Shown piece by piece: positions 1-7,865 of a stretch of 22,528 bases of DNA; position 1 is the first letter of the stretch, and every line of letters begins with the position of its first letter. Source of the stretch: an uncultured Erwinia sp. (GTDB taxonomy: Bacteria; Pseudomonadota; Gammaproteobacteria; Enterobacterales; Enterobacteriaceae); assembly GCA_946221915.1 (NCBI GenBank), contig CAMIKG010000069.1, positions 1 through 22,528 on the forward strand, given 5' to 3'. The notes beneath the pieces were generated by a model. The model searched no databases and was not told the DNA's origin. It was given only the letters and a program-made list of their open reading frames with translations. The position numbers and the translations under genes are program-made.

Positions 1-13
1 TCCCCCCTCCCGG

Positions 14-38
14 CCTCCCCCCGTTACACGGGAGGAGG
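14..38 (-). terminator. Hairpin downstream of rhlE, possible terminator
   Basis: Two 10-base arms (14-23 and 29-38) pair around a 5-base loop; on the minus strand the only irregularity is one G-U pair. It lies 27 bases past the rhlE stop codon, where a terminator is expected. No U-run follows the stem on the minus strand, so it may only stabilise the 3' end or assist Rho. Confidence 0.4.
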
Positions 39-64
39 AGCTGACGGTGCGGGTAATTGACTGA

Positions 65-1555
65 TTAATTATTATTTGCAGGACCGGAACGACGCGGACG
101 CGACGCGCCATTGCCGCTGCCCTGGCGACGCTGACCGCTGTTAGCCGCTGGTGCGCGTTCGCCGTTGCCCTGCCCGCGATTGCCGCCTGCTGCACGCTCA
201 CCATTGCCCTGGCCGCGATTGCCGCCTGCTGCGCGCTCACCATTGCCCTGACCACGATGTCCGCCCGCTGCACGTTCGCCGTTGCCCTGGCCACGGTTAC
301 CGCCTGCTGAGCGTTCACCATTACCCTGACGTGGACCGCGACCCTGACCACGACCGCCGCCGTTGCCACCGCCGCGCTGCTGGCGGCCATTCTGGATCGG
401 TTCCGCTTTAATGCTTGGGTCCGGCTCATAGCCATCGATGGCGATGCGCGGGATTTCGCGCTTCAGCAGACGCTCGATGTCGCGCAGCAGTTTATGCTCG
501 TCGACACATACCAGCGACAGCGCTTCACCGGTCGCCGCCGCGCGGCCGGTACGGCCAATACGGTGCACATAGTCTTCCGGCACGTTAGGCAGCTCATAGT
601 TGACCACGTGCGGCAGCTCTTCGATATCAAGACCGCGCGCGGCGATATCGGTCGCCACCAGTACGCGGATCTCGCCCGCTTTAAAGTCGCTCAGCGCACG
701 GGTACGTGCGCCCTGGCTCTTGTTGCCATGAATCGCAGCGGCCGTGATGCCGTCTTTATTCAGCTGCTCCGCCAGGTGGTTAGCACCGTGCTTGGTACGG
801 GTAAATACCAGCACCTGCTGCCAGTCGCCACGGCCAATCAGGAAAGAGAGCAGTTCCCGTTTACGCTTCTTGTCAACAAAGTGCACATGCTGCGTCACCT
901 GCTCGGAAGCGGTATTGCGGCGCGCGACTTCCACCTGCTCAGGATTCGTCAGCAGTTTTTCCGCCAGCGCTTTAATATCATCGGAGAAGGTGGCAGAGAA
1001 CAGCAGGTTCTGGCGTTTCACCGGCAGCTTCGCCAGGACACGACGAATATCGTGGATAAAGCCCATATCCAGCATACGGTCAGCTTCATCGAGCACCAGC
1101 ACTTCGACTTTCGACAGGTCGACCGCGTTCTGATGTTCCAGATCCAGCAGACGGCCAGGCGTTGCCACCAGCACATCGACACCGCCACGCAGTTTCATCA
1201 TCTGCGGATTGATGCTGACGCCGCCAAATACCACCAGCGAACGGATATTGAGGTATTTGCTGTAATCGCGCACGTTTTCACCCACCTGCGCCGCCAGCTC
1301 ACGGGTTGGCGTCAGGATCAGCGCGCGTACCGGGCGACGGCCTTTGGCGTGCGGGTTACTGCTGTGTAAAAGCTGCAGCAGCGGCAGGGTAAAACCGGCG
1401 GTTTTACCGGTGCCGGTTTGCGCGCTGGCCATCAGGTCACGGCCCGACAGCACCACAGGAATCGCCTGACGCTGAATTGGTGTAGGCTCGCGATAGCCCT
1501 GCTCTTCAACAGCGCGCAGAATGTCGGCGCTCAGGCCGAGAGAATCAAATGACAT
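65..1555 (-). CDS. rhlE: ATP-dependent RNA helicase RhlE, DEAD-box family
   Basis: Unwinds short RNA duplexes using ATP; in E. coli RhlE acts in ribosome assembly and RNA turnover. The 496-residue product shows the full DEAD-box set: Q motif (GYREPTPIQ, 20-28), Walker A AQTGTGKT (45-52), PTREL (83-87), TPGR (132-135), DEAD (156-159), SAT (187-189), the ARGLD motif V (306-310) and HRIGRTGR (331-338). The tail after about residue 385 is Gly/Arg/Asn-rich and contains five 13-residue repeats, making the protein some 40 residues longer than E. coli RhlE (about 454). The frame stays open 34 codons further upstream, but the start at 1555 gives the conserved MSFDSLGL N-terminus and has GGAG 12 bases ahead. 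In E. coli ybhRSFG and a regulator lie between this gene and ybhQ; none is present here. Confidence 0.96.
   Translation of the reverse strand: MSFDSLGLSADILRAVEEQGYREPTPIQRQAIPVVLSGRDLMASAQTGTGKTAGFTLPLLQLLHSSNPHAKGRRPVRALILTPTRELAAQVGENVRDYSKYLNIRSLVVFGGVSINPQMMKLRGGVDVLVATPGRLLDLEHQNAVDLSKVEVLVLDEADRMLDMGFIHDIRRVLAKLPVKRQNLLFSATFSDDIKALAEKLLTNPEQVEVARRNTASEQVTQHVHFVDKKRKRELLSFLIGRGDWQQVLVFTRTKHGANHLAEQLNKDGITAAAIHGNKSQGARTRALSDFKAGEIRVLVATDIAARGLDIEELPHVVNYELPNVPEDYVHRIGRTGRAAATGEALSLVCVDEHKLLRDIERLLKREIPRIAIDGYEPDPSIKAEPIQNGRQQRGGGNGGGRGQGRGPRQGNGERSAGGNRGQGNGERAAGGHRGQGNGERAAGGNRGQGNGERAAGGNRGQGNGERAPAANSGQRRQGSGNGASRPRRSGPANNN
128..322 (-). repeat. Five tandem 39-bp repeats inside the rhlE 3' end
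   Basis: Five in-frame 39-bp units encode the 13-residue unit NGERAAGGNRGQG and variants (residues 412-476 of RhlE). The four upstream copies in the protein are nearly identical; the last one (128-166) has diverged. The arginine-glycine pattern is that of an RGG-type RNA-binding tail. Near-identity at the DNA level suggests recent expansion and possible length variation between strains. Confidence 0.93.
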
Positions 1556-1680
1556 AAAATAGAGTAACTCCGGATCCGCCCTGACCGTGTTCGACGGTGT
1601 AGTTTCCAGGGGGATAAACAGACGCCAGGCGAGCCTGACGCATGGAATGAGGGGCACAAACTACGGTGCATGAACGGCGG

Positions 1681-1688
1681 ATTGTAGC
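1681..1688 (-). promoter_or_regulatory. Candidate extended -10 promoter of rhlE
   Basis: The minus strand reads TGCTACAAT: a good -10 (TACAAT, 1681-1686) preceded by the TG of an extended -10 element. No good -35 lies 16-18 bases upstream. Transcription from here would give rhlE an mRNA leader of roughly 115-120 bases. Confidence 0.35.
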
Positions 1689-1814
1689 ATTAGTTACGAC
1701 AACGCACTAATTATTCTCCGGCAGCATTCTGTTGCGGTTTAGCGGTTATTGACCAGGCGGCACAATAAATATGCGCAACACAGCAGGCTCCCCGCCATGC
1801 AGGCTGCAAAAAGC

Positions 1815-1844
1815 AAAAAGCCCCGTGATATCACGGGGCTTTTT
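1815..1844 (-). terminator. Intrinsic terminator after ybhQ
   Basis: A perfect 30-base palindrome: five A residues, GCCCCGTGA, a central GATATC, and the mirror ending in five T residues. It works as a hairpin with a U-run on either strand. It sits 21 bases past the ybhQ stop, so ybhQ is its likely client, and it separates ybhQ from rhlE. Confidence 0.88.
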
Positions 1845-1865
1845 GTCGCTGACGCCAGTTTAAGC

Positions 1866-2258
1866 TTAGCTGCGTTTCTTCTGCACAGCGCGCGCCGGTT
1901 CTTTCGCCAGTAACGACACCAGCGCCGGCCCTGCCAGCATTAGCAGGCCAATACCCGCCAGCAGCAGGTTGTTATGGATTACCCGCGACAGCAGGAACAG
2001 CACCAGCATCGCAGCGCCAAAGTAGTAAGTAGTGGTGACATCCTCAAGGAAATCGCCGAGGTTGCGCAGACGCGCCACACGCTGCGTCAGCAGCATCGCG
2101 ATAAACACTGCGCTGTACATCGCCAGCATCACCATACTGACCTGGATCAGCGCCTGATGCTTCCAGCCCCATACCAGGGCGGCAATCAGCAGCAGGTGCA
2201 GTGAAATATGTACACAGGTTTGTCCGGTGACAATCTGAATACGATTAGACCATTTCAT
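1866..2258 (-). CDS. ybhQ: YbhQ family inner-membrane protein, function unknown
   Basis: A 130-residue hydrophobic protein matching E. coli YbhQ (about 136 residues) from its MKW N-terminus through conserved TTTYYFGAA, LLSR and LAGPA-VSLLAK segments. About four membrane spans are visible (roughly residues 18-34, 40-57, 77-92 and 97-115), with a basic cytoplasmic-type tail (ending KKRS). No enzymatic motif is seen and the family has no assigned role that I know of. The start at 2258 has AGGAGA 6 bases upstream; a second ATG five bases downstream (2253) is out of frame. It is transcribed divergently from ybhP and ends at a strong terminator, so it is probably monocistronic. Confidence 0.88.
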   Translation of the reverse strand: MKWSNRIQIVTGQTCVHISLHLLLIAALVWGWKHQALIQVSMVMLAMYSAVFIAMLLTQRVARLRNLGDFLEDVTTTYYFGAAMLVLFLLSRVIHNNLLLAGIGLLMLAGPALVSLLAKEPARAVQKKRS

Positions 2259-2441
2259 TTATTTCTCCTGGCAGACCCAGCTCCGGTCGCCAACGCTGTT
2301 ACCGACGGAAGCGCCAGTCACAATTCCGTCAGATTACCGCAAATTTCGGATAATGCCGCAATTTACTGCTCACTCCGCCACTCTTTTGTGACAAAGACTA
2401 CACTTTACCCTTAACAAATCGAAAAGGAGAGCGCACACAGT

Positions 2442-3203
2442 ATGTCACAAAATGCGCATGGATTTTCATTTAAAGTCCTGACGATTAACACCCACAAGGG
2501 TTTTACCGCCTTAAACCGGCGTTTTATCCTGCCGGAACTGCGCGAAGCGGTACGCGCCACCGAAGCAGATATTGTCTTTTTACAGGAGGTGATGGGCACC
2601 CATGAGACGCACCCGCTGCGCGTGGAGCATTGGCCCGACACCCCACATTATGAATTTCTTGCAGACACCATGTGGAACGATTACGCCTATGGCCGCAACG
2701 CGGTCTACCCGGAAGGTCATCACGGTAACGCGGTGTTGTCGCGTTTTCCCATCACCGCCTGGGAGAACCTTGATATCTCGGTGCCAGACAGTGAAAAACG
2801 CGGCATGCTGCACTGTCAGCTTCAGATACCGGGGCGGGATATTACCCTGCATATCATTTGCGTGCATCTTGGTCTGCGTGAGGCGCACCGCAACGCGCAG
2901 ATGGCGATGATGTGTGAGCTGTTGCAATCGCTGCCTGCCGATGCGCCGGTGGTAGTCGCGGGCGATTTCAACGACTGGCAGCAACGTGCCAATGCGCAGC
3001 TAAAAGCCTGCGCCGGTCTGGAAGAGGTCTTCAGCCGTCAGAGCGGGCGTCCGGCGCGTACTTTCCCGGCACGTTTCCCGTTGCTGCGTCTTGACCGCAT
3101 CTATGTGCGCAACGCCAGCGCCAGTCATCCGCAGGCGCTGCCGCGCAAACCCTGGTCCCATCTTTCCGATCATGCGCCGCTGGCGGTGGAGATACACCTA
3201 TGA
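2442..3203 (+). CDS. ybhP: YbhP, endonuclease/exonuclease/phosphatase-fold protein
   Basis: A 253-residue member of the EEP metal-dependent phosphodiesterase superfamily, the same length as E. coli YbhP. Expected active-site positions are present: N16 in NTHKG, E49 in LQEV, H142 in CVHLGL, D175 and N177 in AGDFND, D218 in LDRIYV and D243-H244 in SDHAPL. No signal peptide or membrane span is seen, so it is probably cytosolic. Its substrate is unknown; the 4-base overlap with clsB and co-transcription with ybhN suggest a phospholipid or phosphodiester role, which is inference from context. AAGGAGA lies 11 bases ahead of the start. The 183-bp gap to divergent ybhQ must contain its promoter, but I find no convincing -35/-10 pair. 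Confidence 0.93.
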   Translation: MSQNAHGFSFKVLTINTHKGFTALNRRFILPELREAVRATEADIVFLQEVMGTHETHPLRVEHWPDTPHYEFLADTMWNDYAYGRNAVYPEGHHGNAVLSRFPITAWENLDISVPDSEKRGMLHCQLQIPGRDITLHIICVHLGLREAHRNAQMAMMCELLQSLPADAPVVVAGDFNDWQQRANAQLKACAGLEEVFSRQSGRPARTFPARFPLLRLDRIYVRNASASHPQALPRKPWSHLSDHAPLAVEIHL

Positions 3204-4444
3204 CGATGGAATGGCGTGCAGGCAACCGCATCAGGCTGCTGGAAAATGGTGAAGAGTTTTTCCCGCGCGTTTACGGCGCAATTCAGCGCGCGCAGCAGAG
3301 CGTGTTGCTGGAAACCTTTATCTGGTTTGACGATGAAGTTGGTCAGGAACTGCACCGCGAGCTGCTGGCGGCGGCACAACGTGGCGTGCGGGTGGAAATC
3401 ATGGTCGATGGCTACGGCTCGCACGATCTTTCCGCCGACTTCCTTGCCAGTCTGACCGCCGCAGGCGTGCGTTTTATCTGGTATGACCCACGCCCGCTGC
3501 TGTTTGGCATGCGCACCAATGTCTTCCGCCGCCTGCACCGCAAAACAGTGGTGGTGGACAGTGAGATTGCTTTTGTCGGCGGCATTAACTTTTCCGCCGA
3601 GCATGTCAGCAGCTTCGGACCACAGGCGAAACAGGATTATGCCGTCGAGGTGAAAGGCCCGGTGGTCGCCGATATTGCGCGCTATGTTCAGCAGCAGTTC
3701 GGCAGCGAACAGGCCACGCGTCGCTGGTGGGGCCAGCGTTCTAATCCGCTGGCGCGCAATCACACCCCGGGCGATGCCCAGGCGCTGTTTGTCTTTCGTG
3801 ATAACGACGAGCACCGCGACGATATCGAGCAGCACTATCTCGATATGCTGCGCAGCGCCCGTCAGGAGGTGATTATCGCCAACGCCTACTTTTTCCCTGG
3901 CTACCGCCTGCTGCGCGAAATGCGCAATGCCGCCCGGCGCGGCGTCAAAGTGAAGCTGATCGTGCAGGGTGAGCCGGATATGCCAATTGTCAAAGTGGGC
4001 GCTGAGCTGCTGTATAACTGGCTGGTGGATGCCGGGGTTGAGGTGTATGAATACATCCGCCGTCCGCTGCATGGCAAAGTGGCGGTGAAAGATCAGCAGT
4101 GGGCGACCGTCGGGTCAAGCAATCTCGATCCGCTCAGCCTGTCGCTGAATCTGGAAGCCAACCTGATGATCCATGACCGTGAGTTTAACCAGCAGCTGCG
4201 CACCAATCTCGAACGGCTGATGCAGGAAGATTGCCAGCGCGTTGAGGAGAGCCAGTTGCCGCCGCGCAGCTGGTGGCAGCTGAGCAAAAGCGTGGTGGTG
4301 TTCCACTTCCTGCGTCACTTCCCGGCGATTGCTGGCTGGCTCCCTGCACATACCCCAAAGTTAGCGCTGGTGGAACCGCCAGTGCAGCCGGAAATCGAAA
4401 CCCAGGACCGCGTGGACAATGACAGCCAGGAGGCGAAATCCTGA
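3200..4444 (+). CDS. clsB: Cardiolipin synthase B (phospholipase D family)
   Basis: Makes cardiolipin at the inner membrane by phosphatidyl transfer between phospholipids; E. coli ClsB can also form phosphatidylglycerol from phosphatidylethanolamine and glycerol. The 414-residue protein has both HKD catalytic motifs: H113-K115-D120 (LHRKTVVVD) and H291-K293-D298 (LHGKVAVKD), each followed by the usual GG/GS-N segment. The length matches E. coli ClsB (413), and it lacks the N-terminal membrane spans typical of ClsA. ATG overlaps the ybhP stop (ATGA, 4 bases) and the clsB stop overlaps the ybhN start by one base, so the three genes look translationally coupled. The C-terminus keeps the family's HFLRHFPAIAGWLPAHTPKLA segment. 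Confidence 0.96.
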   Translation: MTMEWRAGNRIRLLENGEEFFPRVYGAIQRAQQSVLLETFIWFDDEVGQELHRELLAAAQRGVRVEIMVDGYGSHDLSADFLASLTAAGVRFIWYDPRPLLFGMRTNVFRRLHRKTVVVDSEIAFVGGINFSAEHVSSFGPQAKQDYAVEVKGPVVADIARYVQQQFGSEQATRRWWGQRSNPLARNHTPGDAQALFVFRDNDEHRDDIEQHYLDMLRSARQEVIIANAYFFPGYRLLREMRNAARRGVKVKLIVQGEPDMPIVKVGAELLYNWLVDAGVEVYEYIRRPLHGKVAVKDQQWATVGSSNLDPLSLSLNLEANLMIHDREFNQQLRTNLERLMQEDCQRVEESQLPPRSWWQLSKSVVVFHFLRHFPAIAGWLPAHTPKLALVEPPVQPEIETQDRVDNDSQEAKS

Positions 4445-5412
4445 TGAGCAAAAAACACCCGCGCTGGAAGCTGATTAAAAAGATACTGACCGCGCTGTTC
4501 TTCCTCGCCGTGATCGTGTTGCTGGTGCTGTACGCGCGCAAACTCGACTGGGAAGAAGTGTGGCAGGTGATTGCCAACTACAACCGCACCACGATTCTCG
4601 CCGCCGCGGCACTGGTGGTGGTCAGCTACCTCACCTATGGCTTGTACGATCTGATTGGCCGCGTTTACTGCGGCCACAAACTGGCGAAGCGCCAGGTGAT
4701 GCTGGTGTCGTTTATCTGTTATGCCTTTAACCTCACCCTCAGCACCTGGGTGGGCGGCGTGGCGATGCGCTACCGCCTCTATTCACGCCTGGGCCTGCCC
4801 GGTGCCACCATCACGCGCATCTTCTCGCTGAGTATCGCCACCAACTGGCTCGGCTATATCCTGCTGGCAGGGGTGGTATTCAGCTGGGGCATGGTGCCGA
4901 TCCCGCAGGGCTGGTTTATCGGCGACGGCACGTTGCGCATTATCGGCGTCGCGCTGCTGGCCGTCGTGCTGCTGTATCTCGGCCTGTGCGCCTTTTCGAA
5001 ACGCCGCCGCTGGACGGTGCGTGGACAAAAACTGGCGCTGCCATCGCTGCGCATGGCGCTGCTGCAGTTTGCGGTATCCAGCGCCAACTGGCTGGTGATG
5101 GGCACCATTATCTGGCTGCTGCTGGGCCAGCGCGTCGATTTTCCGGTGGTGCTGGGCGTGTTGCTGATCAGCAGTATCGCTGGGGTGATTATTCATATTC
5201 CGGCGGGGATCGGCGTGCTGGAAGCGGTGTTTCTCGCGCTGCTGAGCGGCCAGCATGCGTCCCACGGGACGATTATCGCCGCCCTGCTGGCATACCGCGC
5301 GCTCTACTTTATCGCCCCGCTGCTGCTGGCATTGGTGCTGTATCTGTGGCTGGAAGGTCGCGCCAGTGCACTGCGCAAAAAGAATGATATTGACCGCGGT
5401 GAGTCGGCATAA
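4444..5412 (+). CDS. ybhN: YbhN, LPG-synthase-like membrane protein (UPF0104)
   Basis: A 322-residue polytopic membrane protein of the lysylphosphatidylglycerol synthase transmembrane family, lacking the soluble aminoacyl-transferase domain. About eight hydrophobic spans are visible, starting near residues 14-27. Conserved family features include the NLTLSTWVGGVAMRYRLYSRLG stretch and the IPAGIGVLEAVFLALL loop near residue 250. Related domains flip or move lipids, so a lipid-handling role with the co-transcribed cardiolipin synthase is plausible, but this is inference. It is the last gene of the operon; its ATG shares one base with the clsB TGA. The operon then ends in a hairpin at 5417-5440 facing convergent ybhL. 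Confidence 0.92.
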   Translation: MSKKHPRWKLIKKILTALFFLAVIVLLVLYARKLDWEEVWQVIANYNRTTILAAAALVVVSYLTYGLYDLIGRVYCGHKLAKRQVMLVSFICYAFNLTLSTWVGGVAMRYRLYSRLGLPGATITRIFSLSIATNWLGYILLAGVVFSWGMVPIPQGWFIGDGTLRIIGVALLAVVLLYLGLCAFSKRRRWTVRGQKLALPSLRMALLQFAVSSANWLVMGTIIWLLLGQRVDFPVVLGVLLISSIAGVIIHIPAGIGVLEAVFLALLSGQHASHGTIIAALLAYRALYFIAPLLLALVLYLWLEGRASALRKKNDIDRGESA

Positions 5413-5416
5413 ACGA

Positions 5417-5440
5417 CGGGTACGGGAAATCCCGTACCCG
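5417..5440. terminator. Hairpin between convergent ybhN and ybhL
   Basis: A perfect 10-bp stem (CGGGTACGGG and its complement) closes a 4-base loop in the 35-bp gap between two convergent stop codons. Neither strand has a U-run after the stem, so it is terminator-like only by position; it could act with Rho or protect both 3' ends. Confidence 0.5.
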
Positions 5441-5447
5441 CAGAGAT

Positions 5448-6158
5448 TTAGCGACGGTTACCAAAGATGCGTAACAGCATCAGGAACAGGTTAATAAAGT
5501 CGAGGTATAGCGTCAGCGCGCCCAGAATTGAGTAGCGGCGCAGATTCTCTTTATCATCGACATTGATGCCTTCACCGATATTTTTCAGCTTCTGCGTGTC
5601 ATAAGCGGTCAGCCCGACAAACACCACCACGCCGATATAAGTCACTGCCCACATCAGCGCGCTGCTTTTCAGCCAGATATTGACCAGCGATGCCAGCACA
5701 ATACCGATCAGCGCCATAAACAGCATGCTGCCCATGCCGCTTAAATCACGTTTGGTGGTGTAACCCCAGAAGCTCATCGCGCCAAACATCCCGGCGGTGA
5801 TGAAGAAGGTGCTGGCGATAGAGGAGTAGGTATAGACGAGGAAGATACTCGCCATTGTCAGCCCGGTCAGCGCCGAATAGAGCATAAACAGCCCGGTCGC
5901 CACCGCGCCGCTGAACTTGTGCACCATGCCGGACAGGATAAACACCAGCGCCAGCTGAAAAATAATCAACCCGAAGAAGGTGATGCGGTTAGCGAACACC
6001 AGCTCCATGACCGCTGGCGTATTCGCCGCGAACCAGGAGACAAAAGCCGTCAGCAGCAAACCACAGGTCATCCAGCCATAGACCTGCGCCATATAAGTCT
6101 GCAAACCGGCATTCGCCTGCTGAACTATCGAATCGTTTGACCGTGGAAACCTGTCCAT
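5448..6158 (-). CDS. ybhL: YbhL, Bax inhibitor-1/YccA family membrane protein
   Basis: A 236-residue inner-membrane protein of the BI-1 (TMBIM) family, close in length to E. coli YbhL (234). Seven hydrophobic segments are visible, beginning near residue 28, and the C-terminus retains the conserved TAYDTQKLKN loop and the hydrophobic LDFINLFLMLLRIFGNRR end. BI-1 proteins in bacteria have been described as proton-sensitive calcium leak channels or as relatives of FtsH modulators such as YccA; the cellular role of YbhL is not settled. AGGAG lies 7 bases before the start at 6158. It appears to be transcribed alone, with about 300 bases separating it from the upstream gene on the same strand. Confidence 0.94.
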   Translation of the reverse strand: MDRFPRSNDSIVQQANAGLQTYMAQVYGWMTCGLLLTAFVSWFAANTPAVMELVFANRITFFGLIIFQLALVFILSGMVHKFSGAVATGLFMLYSALTGLTMASIFLVYTYSSIASTFFITAGMFGAMSFWGYTTKRDLSGMGSMLFMALIGIVLASLVNIWLKSSALMWAVTYIGVVVFVGLTAYDTQKLKNIGEGINVDDKENLRRYSILGALTLYLDFINLFLMLLRIFGNRR

Positions 6159-6467
6159 GATGAGCTCCTTAGCGTGAAATGAAAAACGTCTCCCCCCAAG
6201 TCTGGCACAACCAGGCCCGGGCGGGATACTAATCTATTTTTACAATTCCTTTCCGTTGCGGCCCCCGCCAGCCATAAAGCTTTCTTATGACAGACCGATA
6301 ACAGCTGTAACACGGAGCAGATTGTGACAGGAAGCCGCAGGTAAAAAGCGCAGTAACTTTAGCCACATCGGGGAATTCCATCTTTAGCCTGCGGTTGCAG
6401 CGCAGTGCTGTGTCAGTCAACCTGCCTGTATGGCATCACCTTGCCATACAGGCGCTCACGTTAGCCG
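6159..6467. other. Gene-free stretch upstream of ybhL
   Basis: About 309 bases with no supported gene. It must carry the ybhL promoter, but I cannot pick a convincing -35/-10 pair. The only clear structure is the hairpin at 6424-6453 just past the CPBP gene. Short open frames here have no ribosome site and no recognisable protein. Confidence 0.5.
6424..6453 (-). terminator. Hairpin after the CPBP gene
   Basis: Perfect 11-bp arms (GCCTGTATGGC at 6424-6434 and its complement at 6443-6453) around an 8-base loop, 14 bases past the stop of the CPBP gene on the minus strand. No U-run follows, so it is only a candidate terminator. Confidence 0.45.
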
Positions 6468-7289
6468 TCACTGCGGCTGATACGCCGGATAAGTAAATAA
6501 CAGCAGATGCGTCAGATTGAGCGCGAAATGGAACAGTGCAGAGACCCACAACCGGCCGCTCCACATCCAGGCCAGACCATAGATTATCCCCGCCAGACTG
6601 GCGAAGACCACCAGCAATACCCCACCCGCCAGATGGCTGATGCCAAACAGTAATGCAGTCAGCAGCAAACCTGTGGTTGTCCCGGCAAGCTGGCTGAGAC
6701 GACGTTGCAGGTAACCACGAAACAGCGCCTCTTCCGCCAGGCTGACAAAAAACAGATTCGCCAGCATAAATTGTCCCAGCCATGCCGGGGCATGCGGCTC
6801 AATGCGCAAGCCACCGCAGAGCGTGGCCAGTAACAACAGCAGCGGCAAACTGATGATCAGCAAGCCCCACCAGTACCAGGGCACCACGCGGCACTGTGGG
6901 CGAGTTCTGAACAGCGTTGGCAGGATGGCAAGAAACAGGAACGGGATCAGCGCCTTGTCGAAGTTGTAATACATATTGAATGGGGCGCTGAGTTCGCCAG
7001 CCTGCACCTGATCGAGCACGCGCGGATTGTTGAACCCCGGCATAAAGTGGCTGAGCAGGTTGATGGCGATAAACAGCAGCCATAACTCCGCGCCAATGGC
7101 AAAAGGGCGCACGCTGCGATAGTGGCGCAGCAGCAGCGCAATCAGCGCCACCATCACCATCACTGCCAGCCCGGCGAAGCTGACCACGCCCAGCCAGCTC
7201 GCCCACACGGTCGCCAGCAACAGCAGAAACAGCCCGAGCCAGCGGTGAAACCCCACCGCCAGCAGTGATGACGCTAGTAGAATCCACAT
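6468..7289 (-). CDS. CPBP-family intramembrane glutamic endopeptidase
   Basis: A 273-residue, very hydrophobic protein with about eight membrane segments and the three signature motifs of the CPBP (CAAX protease and bacteriocin-processing/Abi) family in its C-terminal half: E186-E187xxxR191 (EEALFR), F215xxxH219 (FGISH) and H254xxxN258 (HFALN). The glutamate pair and the histidines are the family's catalytic residues, so it is likely an active intramembrane protease; the substrate is unknown. Homologues process prenylated or peptide substrates or give bacteriocin self-immunity in other bacteria. AAGGA lies 6-7 bases before the start. It replaces ybhM of the E. coli layout and is set off from moaE by a strong terminator and from ybhL by about 300 bases, so it is probably a single-gene unit. 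Confidence 0.9.
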   Translation of the reverse strand: MWILLASSLLAVGFHRWLGLFLLLLATVWASWLGVVSFAGLAVMVMVALIALLLRHYRSVRPFAIGAELWLLFIAINLLSHFMPGFNNPRVLDQVQAGELSAPFNMYYNFDKALIPFLFLAILPTLFRTRPQCRVVPWYWWGLLIISLPLLLLLATLCGGLRIEPHAPAWLGQFMLANLFFVSLAEEALFRGYLQRRLSQLAGTTTGLLLTALLFGISHLAGGVLLVVFASLAGIIYGLAWMWSGRLWVSALFHFALNLTHLLLFTYPAYQPQ

Positions 7290-7319
7290 AAAAAATCCTT
7301 TTTTATCATCGTGAGACGC

Positions 7320-7354
7320 AAAAAAAACGCCCTGCCGGCAACGGCAGCGCGTTT
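7320..7354 (-). terminator. Intrinsic terminator of the moa operon
   Basis: A 13-bp stem with one mismatch (arms 7325-7337 and 7342-7354) and a 4-base loop; on the minus strand it runs into eight consecutive U residues (7327 down to 7320). It lies 56 bases past the moaE stop and closes moaABCDE, isolating it from the CPBP gene downstream. Confidence 0.92.
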
Positions 7355-7410
7355 ATCTTAACCTTAGCGCCGAAATTTGGCATCAGCGACAAAGATACGC
7401 TGAAGGTGAT

Positions 7411-7863
7411 TTATTCCCAGCGCTGTGCGGCCTGCTTATCGCTGCCGCGTGCCTCGACCCAGCGATCGCCCTGCGTGGTCGCTTCGCGCTTCCAGAACGG
7501 GGCGCGGGTTTTCAGATAATCCATTATAAATTCGGCGGCGGCAAAGGCGCTGCTGCGATGGGCGCCAGTGACACCCACCAGCACAATTTCATCGCCGGGA
7601 TAGAGTGCACCGATGCGGTGGATCACCGTCACACGCTGCAGCGGCCAGCGTTCACGCGCTTCGGCGACAATCTCCGCCAGCGCTTTTTCCGTCATGCCAG
7701 GATAGTGCTCCAGCGTCAGCGCCGAAACATTATCGCCCAGATTGTGGTTGCGCACTTTGCCGGTAAACGTGACCACTGCGCCATCGTCATCACAGGCAGC
7801 CAGCCACTGATACTCATCGGCCATATTAAACGACTCGGCGCCGACGCGAATACGGGTTTCCAT
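7411..7863 (-). CDS. moaE: Molybdopterin synthase catalytic subunit MoaE
   Basis: The large subunit of molybdopterin synthase. With thiocarboxylated MoaD it inserts two sulfurs into cyclic pyranopterin monophosphate to form molybdopterin in the cytosol. The 150 residues match E. coli MoaE in length, with the highly conserved FTGKVRNHNLGD (34-45), LEHYPGMTEKAL (51-62) and KTRAPFWKRE (118-127) segments; K118 and K125 correspond to the catalytic lysines. It is the last gene of the moa operon. Its ATG comes 2 bases after the moaD stop, and its GGAGG overlaps the end of moaD, so MoaD and MoaE are made together as expected for a complex. Confidence 0.97.
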   Translation of the reverse strand: METRIRVGAESFNMADEYQWLAACDDDGAVVTFTGKVRNHNLGDNVSALTLEHYPGMTEKALAEIVAEARERWPLQRVTVIHRIGALYPGDEIVLVGVTGAHRSSAFAAAEFIMDYLKTRAPFWKREATTQGDRWVEARGSDKQAAQRWE

Positions 7864-7865
7864 GA

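Larger units (their letters stand above)
1556..1865. other. Gene-free stretch between ybhQ and rhlE
   Basis: About 310 bases hold no convincing gene. The part next to rhlE is its 5' leader and a candidate promoter near 1681-1689. The part next to ybhQ holds a terminator at 1815-1844. Between them (about 1700-1810) I see nothing specific. The open frame running upstream from rhlE through 1657 is not conserved-looking and is better read as leader. Confidence 0.6.

Noticed and set aside
494..1369. 291-codon open frame on the plus strand opposite rhlE
   Set aside because: It lies wholly antisense to the conserved helicase core; its translation has no recognisable domain and no ribosome site.
3170..4072. 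300-codon open frame on the minus strand opposite clsB
   Set aside because: Antisense shadow of the HKD-domain gene, His/Gln-rich composition typical of reversed GC-rich coding sequence.
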